DNA of 64,000 bases. Source: UBA967 sp044375555. Its GTDB lineage: Bacteria; Verrucomicrobiota; Verrucomicrobiia; Chthoniobacterales; Terrimicrobiaceae. The stretch covers positions 62,001 to 126,000 of the forward strand of contig JBILML010000003.1 of the NCBI GenBank assembly GCA_044375555.1, given 5' to 3'. The notes beneath the pieces are model-generated. The model was not told the origin of the DNA. It ran no database searches and worked only from the letters and a program-made list of their open reading frames with translations. The position numbers and the translations under genes were made by a program. Of the stretch, positions 43,387 to 51,777 are shown one piece after another (positions within the stretch are counted from its first letter, which is position 1; every line of letters begins with the position of its first letter).

Positions 43387-44718
43387 ATGATACCCGCCGC
43401 GCCGTCACAACCCGCCCTCCGCATCGGGCGGCACAACGACCTCCACGCCCCACACCGCTCCGCTCGCCCGCTGGCCTCGGGCATCCGCCGCATCGAATGG
43501 ACGCTTGAGGATGAGGGTCTCTTCTCGCCCCGTTGGCTGGACTGCGCCCCTCTTTTTCCACGCTTCTTTTGGCGTTCACGCTCGGGCGGCGACCAAACGC
43601 TCGCCATGGGCTCTGCAGCCTTCGGGAGCCTCGCCGACCTTCTCGAAATTCTCGATGATGGCGATCCGGGCATCCGCGTTTTTGGCGGCTGTCGCTTTGA
43701 TGCCGCCTCGCACAACAGCAGTGATTGGGCCGATTTTCCTGACGAATATTTCTTCGTTCCAAAAGCCGAGATCATCCGCTCCGGCGGTCGCACCACGCTG
43801 GCAGTCAATCTCTCGGATAACGAAACCGATCTCTCCGATGTCTCCCAATGGATCGAAAGGCTTGGCGACACCGGCGCGGCGCCGCGTCCAGGCGTGCTCA
43901 CCCGCTGGGACCAACCGAATTTCACCGGTTGGGCGGAAGCCGTCGATCGCGCTCTCCAGGAATTCCAATCCGGCCCACTTGAAAAAGTCGTCCTCGCCCG
44001 CAAATCCTGTTTGGAGTTGACGGAAACCATCACGCCGTTTGCGTTGGTCGAGATTCTCGCAGGCGGCGCGCCGGCGTGTTTTCACTTTTGCCTCCAGCCC
44101 ACGGCAAACTCCGGAGCCTTCCTCGGAGCCAGTCCCGAACTTCTTTTCCGCCGCGAGGGCACGCGCCTTGAAAGCGAAGCCGTCGCCGGCACGCGTCCCC
44201 GCAGCCTCGATACGGTGGAGGACGAACGCCTCGAATCCCAGCTCCTCAAAATGTCCAAGGAGCAACTCGAGCACCGTCTCGTTGTCGACTCGCTCGAAAC
44301 CACATTTTGCGAACTCTGTGCCGACTTTTCGCAGGACTCATCGCCAAGTGTGCTCAAGCTCTCCCGCGTTCAACACCTCCGCACCGCCTTCTCCGGCGAA
44401 CTCAAAGACGGGGTGGGGGACGACGCGATTCTGCGCGCCTTCCATCCCACGCCGGCCACATGCGGTTCGCCATGCGCCGCCGCCGCCCGCTTTATTGCCG
44501 TGAATGAACTCTTCGACCGCGGTTGGTATGCGGGGCCGGTGGGATTTGTTTCCCGCGATGAGGCCGAATTTGCCGTGGCAATCCGCTCGATGCTTTGGCT
44601 TGGTCGAAAAACCCATGTCTACGCCGGCGCGGGCATCGTCGATGGTTCCGAGTCCGAGCGCGAGTGGAGCGAGCTGGAGGACAAAATCGCCGGCGTCCTC
44701 CACCTGCTCGCGCCATGA
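43387..44718 (+). CDS. menF: Isochorismate synthase
   Basis: 443 residues. The chorismate-binding domain occupies the C-terminal two thirds: EKVVLARKSCLEL (general base Lys region), GASPELLFRREGTRLESEAV, AGTRPR, and the C-terminal HPTPATCGSPCAAA with RGWYAGPVGFVS. It converts chorismate to isochorismate, the first step to menaquinone. Ends with ATGA overlap into menD (44715-44718). Context excludes anthranilate or siderophore synthases. Confidence 0.93.
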   Translation: MIPAAPSQPALRIGRHNDLHAPHRSARPLASGIRRIEWTLEDEGLFSPRWLDCAPLFPRFFWRSRSGGDQTLAMGSAAFGSLADLLEILDDGDPGIRVFGGCRFDAASHNSSDWADFPDEYFFVPKAEIIRSGGRTTLAVNLSDNETDLSDVSQWIERLGDTGAAPRPGVLTRWDQPNFTGWAEAVDRALQEFQSGPLEKVVLARKSCLELTETITPFALVEILAGGAPACFHFCLQPTANSGAFLGASPELLFRREGTRLESEAVAGTRPRSLDTVEDERLESQLLKMSKEQLEHRLVVDSLETTFCELCADFSQDSSPSVLKLSRVQHLRTAFSGELKDGVGDDAILRAFHPTPATCGSPCAAAARFIAVNELFDRGWYAGPVGFVSRDEAEFAVAIRSMLWLGRKTHVYAGAGIVDGSESEREWSELEDKIAGVLHLLAP

Positions 44719-46394
44719 CCTCGAACCGCACTTGGGGCCGAGCCATCGTTTGCGGACTCCAAAAACTCGGAGCCGGCCGTATTTTCATCAGCCCCGGAGC
44801 CCGCGGATCGTCTCTGGTGGCCGCTGTCGCCGAGGAGGGAGTCGACTCCACCATCCACTATGACGAGCGCGGAATGTCGTTCGCGGCGCTCGGTTGGGCC
44901 ATGGCAACCGGTCGCCCAACGGTCTGCATCACCACCAGTGGATCGGCTGTCGCCAACCTCCTCCCGGCCTGTGTCGAGGCCTTCCATTCGGGTGTTCCGC
45001 TGATTTTTGTCACCGCCGACCGCCCGCCCGAACTTCGCGGCACGGGGGCGAATCAAACCATCCACCAGCCTGGAATCTTTGGTTCCTTCGTGCGGGCGGA
45101 AGTCGATCTCCCATGCCCCAGTGACCTCGCCGCACTCCCCGCCATTATCGAAAATCTCTACGCCGCCGCAACCGGCGAAACCCCTGGCCCGGTCCACTTG
45201 AATGTTCCGTTCCCCGAGCCTGTCCTGCCCGATCTTTTAGCTGACGGCGAATCCGTGCCTGGTGAGGAGGGCTCTGCTTGTCAGAGCCGGATCGGCGACA
45301 TTTCGAAAGCCTCCCCGGACCTGACACGCAGGTCCCTCCTCGGCCATTTTTTCGATTCCCCTTACGGCATCATTCTCGTCGGCCGACTCCCGCTCTCCGA
45401 ACAACCCGACGCCGCGCTCCTGCTCGATCTCTCGAACCGCCTCGGCTGGCCCTTGATCGCCGACGCTCTCTCCGGCGCGAGGCTGCTGCCTGGTGTCATT
45501 GGTCACGCCGACTGGATTCTCCAAAGTCGAAATGTTCCCGCCCCCGAACGCGTCCTTCATTTCGGCGGAAGTCTCGTCTCCAAGCGCCTCGGCGAATGGA
45601 TGACTCCCTGCCGGCGCGAAAATTACCTCCAAGTCCGCCGCTTCCCCGAAAACCTCGACCCTTGGCACCAAACGCCAACTCTCCTCCGTGCTGGCATTCC
45701 CGAGTTTTTGGATTCCCTTTCCATCCAACCCCGCCCGGGTTGGCGGGATGTCTGGCTCGAATCCAACCAAGCCGTTGCCGAAATTCTCAGCGAGGTTTTG
45801 GACACAAACCAACTCTCCGAACCCGCCATCGCCCGCGCCGTCGCTGCCAACTCCTCTCTTCTTTTCCTCGGAAATTCGATGCCTATCCGGGATTTCAATT
45901 CCTGCGTGGAAACCAAATCCCCGGTCTTCACCCAAATCCTCGGAAACCGAGGCGCGAGCGGCATCGACGGCAACATCGCCACGATCGCCGGGATTTCCTC
46001 AGGCTCGGGAAAACCCGTCACCGCCCTCATCGGCGACATGACCCTTCTTCACGATCTCAACTCCCTCGCTCTCCTACGAGGCGAACCGGTTACCCTTGTG
46101 GTGGTGAACAACGACGGCGGTGGAATCTTCCAATTCCTCCCTCTGGGAATCGATCCTGCCGAACGAGAGAGGTTTTGGGAAACGCCCCACGGCATGGATT
46201 TTTCAAACGCCGCCGCGCAGTTCGGTCTCGGATATCACCGTCCCGCCGACATGGCTGAGTTGGCGGAGTTGTTGGCTCAAACTCCACTTCGCGCCCGCCT
46301 GATCGAATGCCGCACAAACCGCACGGCCAATCATGCGCTGCATTTGGAGATTTCGCGAAAAGTCGCCACGCGGGATTGGAAATGGACGCGCTGA
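44715..46394 (+). CDS. menD: SEPHCHC synthase, with an in-frame palindromic insert
   Basis: 559 residues from the ATG at 44715. ThDP-enzyme landmarks: FISPGARGSSL near the N-terminus, HYDERGMSFAALG (catalytic Glu region), and the cofactor motif starting GDMTLLHDLNSLALL and ending VVNNDGGGIF. MenD joins 2-oxoglutarate to isochorismate. Residues about 184-209 (EEGSACQSRIGDISKASPDL...) are encoded by a 78-bp imperfect palindrome (45264-45341) whose length is an exact multiple of three. The segment lies between LLADGES and GHFFDSPYG, in the inter-domain region. Overlaps menH by 13 bp. Confidence 0.93.
   Translation: MTSNRTWGRAIVCGLQKLGAGRIFISPGARGSSLVAAVAEEGVDSTIHYDERGMSFAALGWAMATGRPTVCITTSGSAVANLLPACVEAFHSGVPLIFVTADRPPELRGTGANQTIHQPGIFGSFVRAEVDLPCPSDLAALPAIIENLYAAATGETPGPVHLNVPFPEPVLPDLLADGESVPGEEGSACQSRIGDISKASPDLTRRSLLGHFFDSPYGIILVGRLPLSEQPDAALLLDLSNRLGWPLIADALSGARLLPGVIGHADWILQSRNVPAPERVLHFGGSLVSKRLGEWMTPCRRENYLQVRRFPENLDPWHQTPTLLRAGIPEFLDSLSIQPRPGWRDVWLESNQAVAEILSEVLDTNQLSEPAIARAVAANSSLLFLGNSMPIRDFNSCVETKSPVFTQILGNRGASGIDGNIATIAGISSGSGKPVTALIGDMTLLHDLNSLALLRGEPVTLVVVNNDGGGIFQFLPLGIDPAERERFWETPHGMDFSNAAAQFGLGYHRPADMAELAELLAQTPLRARLIECRTNRTANHALHLEISRKVATRDWKWTR
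45264..45341. repeat. Palindromic element inside menD
   Basis: Arms 45264-45290 and 45315-45341, 27 bp each with 22 matching pairs, around 24 bp. Each arm is itself a small hairpin (GGCTCTG/CAGAGCC type and GGACCTG/CAGGTCC). Total 78 bp, 26 codons. Confidence 0.8.
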
Positions 46395-47179
46395 AATTCC
46401 AAATCCTCGGCCAAAAAAGAGGGCCCGCCCTCGTGTGCCTCCATGGCTTTCTTGGAACCGGTGCGGATTGGCTGCCGTTCGCAGAAGAGTTTCTTCGCCT
46501 GCGCCCCGATGTCCAAATCCTCCTGCCGGACCTACCCGGTCATGGAGAATCTGTTTCGATCCCGCCGGAAAATTTCGTCGAGCGTCTCGCGGCAACACTC
46601 GACTCCGCCGCCATCCCCCATGCTGCCCTCGCGGGTTACTCGCTCGGTGGTCGCCTCGCACTATCGGCCGCGCTAACCCGCCCCGATCGCTTCCCAGTTT
46701 TCCTTGGAATTTCCACCACAGCTGGAATCGAATCCCCCGAGGAAAGAAAATCCCGCCGCGAAGCCGATGCCCAGCTCGCCACGCGCCTTCGTCAGGATTC
46801 CTTCGAATCCTTTCTTCGCGATTGGTGGAATCTTCCGATCTTCGATTCACCAAAGAAAAAAAACTCCGCCGAATTTCTCACCTCCCGCAGCACTCAAAAC
46901 CCCGCCGTGCTGGCCGAGGTTTTGGAGAAATGGAACCCTGGTGTTTTGCCCTCCCTGTGGAACGAACTTCCCGCTTATCCCGGCAACGCCCTCCTTTTCG
47001 CCGGCGAGGCTGACTCGAAATACTCGCTCCTCGCCCGCCGCATGGCGGAATCCTTCCGTTCTGCCCAACCTCAAACCCTCCCCGGCTGCGGCCACCGCCT
47101 GTTGGAGGAAGCTCCGCTCGAACTCGCCCAAGCGGTTTCCGGATTTTTGCACAAAAATCATCACGCCTCCGGCTTTTAA
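46382..47179 (+). CDS. menH: SHCHC synthase-type alpha/beta hydrolase
   Basis: 265 residues from the ATG at 46382. Alpha/beta hydrolase fold: LHGFLGTGADW (oxyanion region), nucleophile elbow GYSLGGR, acid in FAGEADSKYS, and catalytic His in GCGHRLLEEAP. MenH eliminates pyruvate from the MenD product to give SHCHC. Located between menD (13-bp overlap) and menB. The sequence after its stop carries a large palindrome. Confidence 0.88.
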   Translation: MDALKFQILGQKRGPALVCLHGFLGTGADWLPFAEEFLRLRPDVQILLPDLPGHGESVSIPPENFVERLAATLDSAAIPHAALAGYSLGGRLALSAALTRPDRFPVFLGISTTAGIESPEERKSRREADAQLATRLRQDSFESFLRDWWNLPIFDSPKKKNSAEFLTSRSTQNPAVLAEVLEKWNPGVLPSLWNELPAYPGNALLFAGEADSKYSLLARRMAESFRSAQPQTLPGCGHRLLEEAPLELAQAVSGFLHKNHHASGF

Positions 47180-47200
47180 GAAGGCTCTGGCGTGACAGCG

Positions 47201-47359
47201 CAAGGTCCCGGGGAGCGCGCCCGCCCTCGGGCGCAACGGCACGCGCCCTCGCGGGCCGATCGAAAAAATGGCGACTGCAGGCCGGTGATTGCAACCACAA
47301 GTCGGGCGCGGGGGCGCACCCGACAGCGCCCGAGGGCGGGCGCGCTCCCCGGGACCTTG
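47201..47359. repeat. 159-bp palindromic element between menH and menB
   Basis: Perfect 34-bp inverted repeat: 47201-47234 and 47326-47359 (arm core AAGGTCCCGGGGAGCGCGCC). The interior contains further short stems (GCCC/GGGC; CGACT/AGTCG). It fills most of the 237-bp menH-menB gap. It could attenuate transcription into menB, or be a non-autonomous mobile element. Confidence 0.85.
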
Positions 47360-47416
47360 GGGTTTCCAGCCAACTTCGGCATTGGCCCATCCACGCCCCG
47401 TCGTTAATTTCGCGCC

Positions 47417-48241
47417 ATGAAACCCGCCTGCGATTGGAAACCCGCCGGAACCTTTGAGGACATCCGCTACGAAAAAGCCGAAGGCATCGCGAAGATCACC
47501 ATCAACCGCCCCGAGCGCCGCAACGCCTTCCGTCCGCTCACCGTCGAGGAAATGCGCCGCGCTTTGCAAGAGGCCCGCGATGATTCCTCGATCGGTGTCA
47601 TCATCCTCACTGGCGAGGGCGAGCACGCCTTCTGCTCCGGCGGCGACCAGAAAATTCGGGGTGACGCCGGCTATGCCGACAACAACGGCGTCGAGCGTCT
47701 CAATGTCCTCGATTTCCAGCGCGAGATCCGCAACTGCCCGAAGCCCGTCATCGCCATGGTTGCCGGCTGGGCGGTCGGTGGAGGCCATGTGCTCCATGTC
47801 ATTTGCGACCTCACCATCGCCGCTGATAATTCCAAGTTCGGCCAGACCGGACCGCGCGTGGGGTCGTTCGACGGAGGCTTTGGCTCGAGCTACCTCGCCC
47901 GGATCGTGGGACAAAAAAAAGCCCGTGAGATTTGGTTTCTCTGCCGCACCTACGACGCCCAGCAGGCCCTCGACATGGGACTCGTCAACACGGTTGTTCC
48001 CTACGCCGAACTCGAAATCGAGACGGTGAAATGGTGCCGCGAGATTTTAGAAAAATCCCCGCTCGCCATTCGCTGTCTCAAAGCTGCGATGAACGCCGAT
48101 TGCGACGGCCAAGCTGGTCTCCAGGAACTCGCCGGCAACGCCACGCTTCTCTACTACATGAGCGAGGAGGGGCAGGAGGGCCGGAATGCGTTTGTCGAAA
48201 AACGCAAACCGGACTTCAGCAAATTCCCCAAGCGCCCGTGA
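47417..48241 (+). CDS. menB: 1,4-dihydroxy-2-naphthoyl-CoA synthase
   Basis: 274 residues, crotonase fold. KITINRPERRNAFRPLTVEE, the oxyanion loop FCSGGDQKIRG and the MenB-specific GWAVGGGHVLH with GQTGPRVGSFDGGFGSSYLA identify it rather than a generic enoyl-CoA hydratase. Cyclises o-succinylbenzoyl-CoA. The stop overlaps the menA GTG start (GTGA, 48238-48241). Confidence 0.96.
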   Translation: MKPACDWKPAGTFEDIRYEKAEGIAKITINRPERRNAFRPLTVEEMRRALQEARDDSSIGVIILTGEGEHAFCSGGDQKIRGDAGYADNNGVERLNVLDFQREIRNCPKPVIAMVAGWAVGGGHVLHVICDLTIAADNSKFGQTGPRVGSFDGGFGSSYLARIVGQKKAREIWFLCRTYDAQQALDMGLVNTVVPYAELEIETVKWCREILEKSPLAIRCLKAAMNADCDGQAGLQELAGNATLLYYMSEEGQEGRNAFVEKRKPDFSKFPKRP

Positions 48242-49113
48242 GCGCCACGCTCAAAGCCTGGGTGCTCGCCAGTCGCCCAAAAACTCTCTTCGCTGCCGTC
48301 GCGCCGGTCCTTCTCGGCAGCGCCTTGGCATTCTCGCAATCCAAGGGAAACCTCCCCGCCGCTCTCGCCGCCTTGTTCGGGGCGATTTGCATCCAGATCG
48401 CCACCAATCTCGCGAACGATTACTGGGACGCCAAAAAAGGTGCCGACACCGCCGACCGGCTTGGTCCGGTTCGGGTCACCGCCTCGGGCCTACTCAAACC
48501 CCGCACGGTTTTTCTCGGCATGGTTTTCTTTTTCCTCCTCGCCACAGCAGCGGGTGTTTTTCTGACGCTCCGCGCGGGCTGGCCTGTGGTCGCTATCGGC
48601 GTGGCCTCGATTCTTTTCGGGATTCTCTACACCGCTGGACCGTTCTCGCTGGCCTACCTCGGACTCGGCGAGGTTTTCACTTTTCTCTTCTTCGGCCTCG
48701 TGGCCACGGCGGGAACCTATTTCGTCCAAGCGCTGAGCTATTCCCCGGATGCCGTTCTGCTGGGCGTCATGCCCGGTTGCTATTCCGTCGTGCTGATTGC
48801 GCTGAACAATCTCCGCGACCGCGCCACCGATCAGCGGGTGAATAAAAAAACGCTCGCCGTCCGCTTTGGTGAAAAGTTTGCGCGCATCGAAATCCTCTTC
48901 TTCCTTTTCGTGCCCGCGGTGGTTCCGCTCTTCATTCTGCAATTCCACGGCGGAGGTTGGCTCTGTGCCATGGCAGCCTTTCTCTCGGCGCTCCGCGTTG
49001 GTGGCCCGTTGGTCCGCCTTCGCGATCCCCGCGTGATCAATGACCTCCTGCCTCATGCCGGAACCTCCAGTCTGTTTCTTGCGATCTTGGTTTCGGTATT
49101 CCTGCTGATGTGA
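48238..49113 (+). CDS. menA: DHNA polyprenyltransferase
   Basis: 291 residues from the GTG at 48238, chosen by the GTGA overlap with menB and because it precedes LKAWVLASRPKTLFAAVAPV, the normal MenA N-terminus. UbiA-family Asp motifs are NDYWDAKKGADTADR and NNLRDRATDQRVNKKTLAVR; about eight membrane helices. It prenylates DHNA at the inner membrane to demethylmenaquinone. The methyltransferase (MenG) is not in the window. Confidence 0.95.
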   Translation: MSATLKAWVLASRPKTLFAAVAPVLLGSALAFSQSKGNLPAALAALFGAICIQIATNLANDYWDAKKGADTADRLGPVRVTASGLLKPRTVFLGMVFFFLLATAAGVFLTLRAGWPVVAIGVASILFGILYTAGPFSLAYLGLGEVFTFLFFGLVATAGTYFVQALSYSPDAVLLGVMPGCYSVVLIALNNLRDRATDQRVNKKTLAVRFGEKFARIEILFFLFVPAVVPLFILQFHGGGWLCAMAAFLSALRVGGPLVRLRDPRVINDLLPHAGTSSLFLAILVSVFLLM

Positions 49114-50027
49114 ATCCTCCGCGTGCCTATCTCTACCGCCTCCCGCTCACGGATGGTGGAAGTCGTGAGGGGATTTTGCTTCGCCAAGGGGAGCGCTGGG
49201 GAGACGCCGCTCCTCTGCCCGGTTGGAGTCGTGAAACTCTCGAGGAGGTGAAGGCGAGTTTGCGTGGTTCCGAGGATTTCGTCCCCGCCTCACTCCGATG
49301 TGCTCGGGAGGCGCTGGTGGGGGATTGGGTTCCCCTCCGAAACGAAGTTCCGCTCAATGCCCTTTTGGATGGAAATGCCGACCAAATCCTCGCCGGAGCG
49401 GTTCGTGCCTATCGCGAGGGTTGCCGTTGCCTCAAAATCAAAACCTCGCGCATCGACTCGGCGCATCTTGCGGATTTGGTCGGAGACATCACCCGCGAGA
49501 CGGAAGGTCTTTGCCAACTCCGCCTCGATCCCAATCGCTCTTGGACCTTCGAGGAAACTCTCCGCATCGGGGAAAGCCTGCGGGAATTTCCGATCGAGTA
49601 TTTCGAGGAACCTCTGGCCGTTGCCCAACGCCTCACGGAGTTGATCGCCCGTTCGGCGTGTCCCATCGCCCTGGACGAAACCCTTCGCGAAATCTCTCCT
49701 GCCGATTTGGCGCTATTTCAGGGAGCCGCAGCCTTGGTTTTGAAACCCACGCTCATGGGTGGCTTTGAGCATTGCCGGGAATTTGCCCGCGAAGGCGAGC
49801 GCTTGGGAATGATCTCGGTCGTCAGTGCCGCTTACGAATCTGGAGTCGGAATCCACACCCTGGGCCGATTCGCCGCCTCCCTTCCGAGGATTTCCGCTGC
49901 GGGTCTCGACACCTACTCCCGCCTGCAGTCGGATGTTCTTACGAATCGCCTCGATCTTTCAGGCTTTGTGTTCCGCGCCGATCAACCGCTTCCTTCCATT
50001 GATGAATCCCGCCTCGTTCTTCTCTGA
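49110..50027 (+). CDS. menC: o-Succinylbenzoate synthase
   Basis: 305 residues starting at the GTG 49110 inside the menA stop (GTGA). Enolase-superfamily residues: catalytic Lys in LKIKTSR, metal ligands in RLDPNRSW, EEPL and ALDET, and second Lys in LVLKPTLMGG. Dehydrates SHCHC to o-succinylbenzoate. Overlaps menE by 26 bp. Confidence 0.93.
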   Translation: MNPPRAYLYRLPLTDGGSREGILLRQGERWGDAAPLPGWSRETLEEVKASLRGSEDFVPASLRCAREALVGDWVPLRNEVPLNALLDGNADQILAGAVRAYREGCRCLKIKTSRIDSAHLADLVGDITRETEGLCQLRLDPNRSWTFEETLRIGESLREFPIEYFEEPLAVAQRLTELIARSACPIALDETLREISPADLALFQGAAALVLKPTLMGGFEHCREFAREGERLGMISVVSAAYESGVGIHTLGRFAASLPRISAAGLDTYSRLQSDVLTNRLDLSGFVFRADQPLPSIDESRLVLL

Positions 50028-51315
50028 CCTTGCTCGATTTGGGAATGAGCCCGCATTGATCGACCGCACGAGCGGACGCGTGATCCGTTTCTCGGAGTTG
50101 GAGCAATCCTTGCCCGTCACCCCCGCAGGAGTTGTGGCGACTTGGGCCCCAACCTCGCTCGATCATCTCCTCGTTCTCCTCGGAGCTCTGCGGCAGGGAG
50201 CCTTGGTTGCCCCGATTTCCCATAGCCTGCCCCGCGAGGAGGCGATCCGCCGCGCCCAAAACCTCGGAGCGAATGTTTTTTATTCAAGGAGTGTGGGCGT
50301 CCCGCCGACCTTCGAAAAACTCCCCTCCGCGGGCGGGACGCCCGCACTCCTTGATCAGCCAGGCACGCTCCTCCACACCTCCGGCTCGAGCGGTCATCCG
50401 CGCATTGTTTACCATGACCTCGCCGCCCACATCGCCAATGCCGAAGGCTCGGCGCATCGACTTCCGCTGGAGCCGGGATGTGGGTGGTTGCTCCAACTTC
50501 CATTGAACCATGTCAGCGGGTTTTCAATCGCGATTCGTTGCCTTCTCGCTGGCGCGGCCGTGGTTTTTTCCGATTCCGAATACGAAGCTGTCACGCACCT
50601 CTCTCTCGTTCCCACCCAACTCCAACGCTTGCTCGACTCAGGGGCTCCTCTCCATCGGCTTCGGGCTGTTCTTGTTGGTGGTGGTCCGATTTCAAGCGCC
50701 CTCGTCGAGCGGGCGATTTGCGCCGGCGTCCCGCTCCACCTCACTTATGGCATGACCGAATCCGCATCGCAGATTTGCACAACGGATCGGTTACTCGAAA
50801 CGCCCACTCCGCTCCACGCCGGCCAGCCACTTCCAGGTCGCGAGGTTCGGCTTTCTCAGGATGGGGAAATTCAAATTCACGGGCCGATTCTCGCGAAAAA
50901 ATCTCTCAGCCCTAACGGACACTGGGAGGATTTGGCGGATGCCGAGGCTTGGTTTTCCACCGGCGACCTTGGGTCGTTCACTCCCGAGGGGAATCTCGTG
51001 ATCCAAGGCCGCCGCGACCGCTTGATCATCTCCGGTGGCGAAAACATTCAGCCTGAGGCCATCGAGTCGTTGCTTCTTAAAATCCCGGGAGTCCGCCGCG
51101 CCGTGGTGGTTGGAAAACCCGACCCCGAGTTCGCCGAGAGGCCGGTGGCGTTTCTCGCGGGGGATTTCCAAGAAGCAGAAGTCCGCCAATTCCTCGCCTG
51201 TCAGCTGGAGCGATTCGCAATTCCACAAAGTTTCCATCCCTGGCCAATCGCGGTCAGCGAGGATTTGGCGAAGTTGGATTTTGGTTTTTTCAAGCGGCTT
51301 GCCGCTGGCATTTAG
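50002..51315 (+). CDS. menE: o-Succinylbenzoate-CoA ligase, with an in-frame palindromic insert
   Basis: 437 residues from the ATG at 50002. Adenylate-forming motifs: LLHTSGSSGHPRI (P-loop-like), TYGMTESASQ, WFSTGDLG, IISGGENIQPEAIE and the C-terminal catalytic Lys region LAKLDFGFFKR. Activates o-succinylbenzoate with CoA. Residues about 95-118 (SVGVPPTFEKLPSAGGTPAL) are encoded by a palindrome (50284-50354) just before the P-loop motif; they look like an insertion in a surface loop. Last gene of the men operon. Confidence 0.93.
   Translation: MNPASFFSDLARFGNEPALIDRTSGRVIRFSELEQSLPVTPAGVVATWAPTSLDHLLVLLGALRQGALVAPISHSLPREEAIRRAQNLGANVFYSRSVGVPPTFEKLPSAGGTPALLDQPGTLLHTSGSSGHPRIVYHDLAAHIANAEGSAHRLPLEPGCGWLLQLPLNHVSGFSIAIRCLLAGAAVVFSDSEYEAVTHLSLVPTQLQRLLDSGAPLHRLRAVLVGGGPISSALVERAICAGVPLHLTYGMTESASQICTTDRLLETPTPLHAGQPLPGREVRLSQDGEIQIHGPILAKKSLSPNGHWEDLADAEAWFSTGDLGSFTPEGNLVIQGRRDRLIISGGENIQPEAIESLLLKIPGVRRAVVVGKPDPEFAERPVAFLAGDFQEAEVRQFLACQLERFAIPQSFHPWPIAVSEDLAKLDFGFFKRLAAGI
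50284..50354. repeat. Palindromic element inside menE, GCGGGCGTC family
   Basis: Arms 50284-50306 and 50332-50354, 23 bp with 22 matches (TCAAGGAGTG, then TGGGCGTCCCGCC), around 25 bp. The reading frame remains open. The core is shared with the intergenic element 25069-25133. Confidence 0.85.
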
Positions 51316-51336
51316 CGGTTGGTAGTTTCGGCTCCT

Positions 51337-51777
51337 ATGAAATTCCTCGCTGCCAGCCTCGCTGTTCTTTTCCTCGCCGGATGCCTCTCCTCGCCGATTT
51401 CCAGCTCGGGCGGAATCGGGGCAGTGACTGTCAAAAACACTTCGCCTGATCGTGTGATTTCAGCGGCACAAACGGTTTTCGCTGGTCGCGGATACACGCT
51501 TTCCGAATCCAACTACCCCGAATCGATCTCGTTTGATAAACCCGCGGGAGGTTTTGGCAATGCGATGTGGGGAAGCTACGGCGCCCCGCAATCGATTCGC
51601 GTGAAGATTCAAATGGTGGCGATTCCTATGACCTCCGACATTCGCTTGGTGCCGCGCGTTTACAGCGTGACTGATGCCGGGGAGGCGGGATTTGACAGCC
51701 AGCGGCCGTTGATGGGTTTTTGGAATGCCGAGTTCGGGCCGATGCTGAAGCAGGTCGCAGGCCTTGCCGGAAATTAG
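51337..51777 (+). CDS. Lipoprotein of unknown function
   Basis: 146 residues from the ATG at 51337 (an upstream in-frame start at 51319 lacks support). Lipobox LAGC with Cys about 16 (FLAASLAVLFLAGCLSSP). The mature part is a small beta-rich domain without recognised family. It is 21 bp downstream of menE and may be read through from it. The stop overlaps the convergent potB stop by 4 bp. Confidence 0.65.
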   Translation: MKFLAASLAVLFLAGCLSSPISSSGGIGAVTVKNTSPDRVISAAQTVFAGRGYTLSESNYPESISFDKPAGGFGNAMWGSYGAPQSIRVKIQMVAIPMTSDIRLVPRVYSVTDAGEAGFDSQRPLMGFWNAEFGPMLKQVAGLAGN

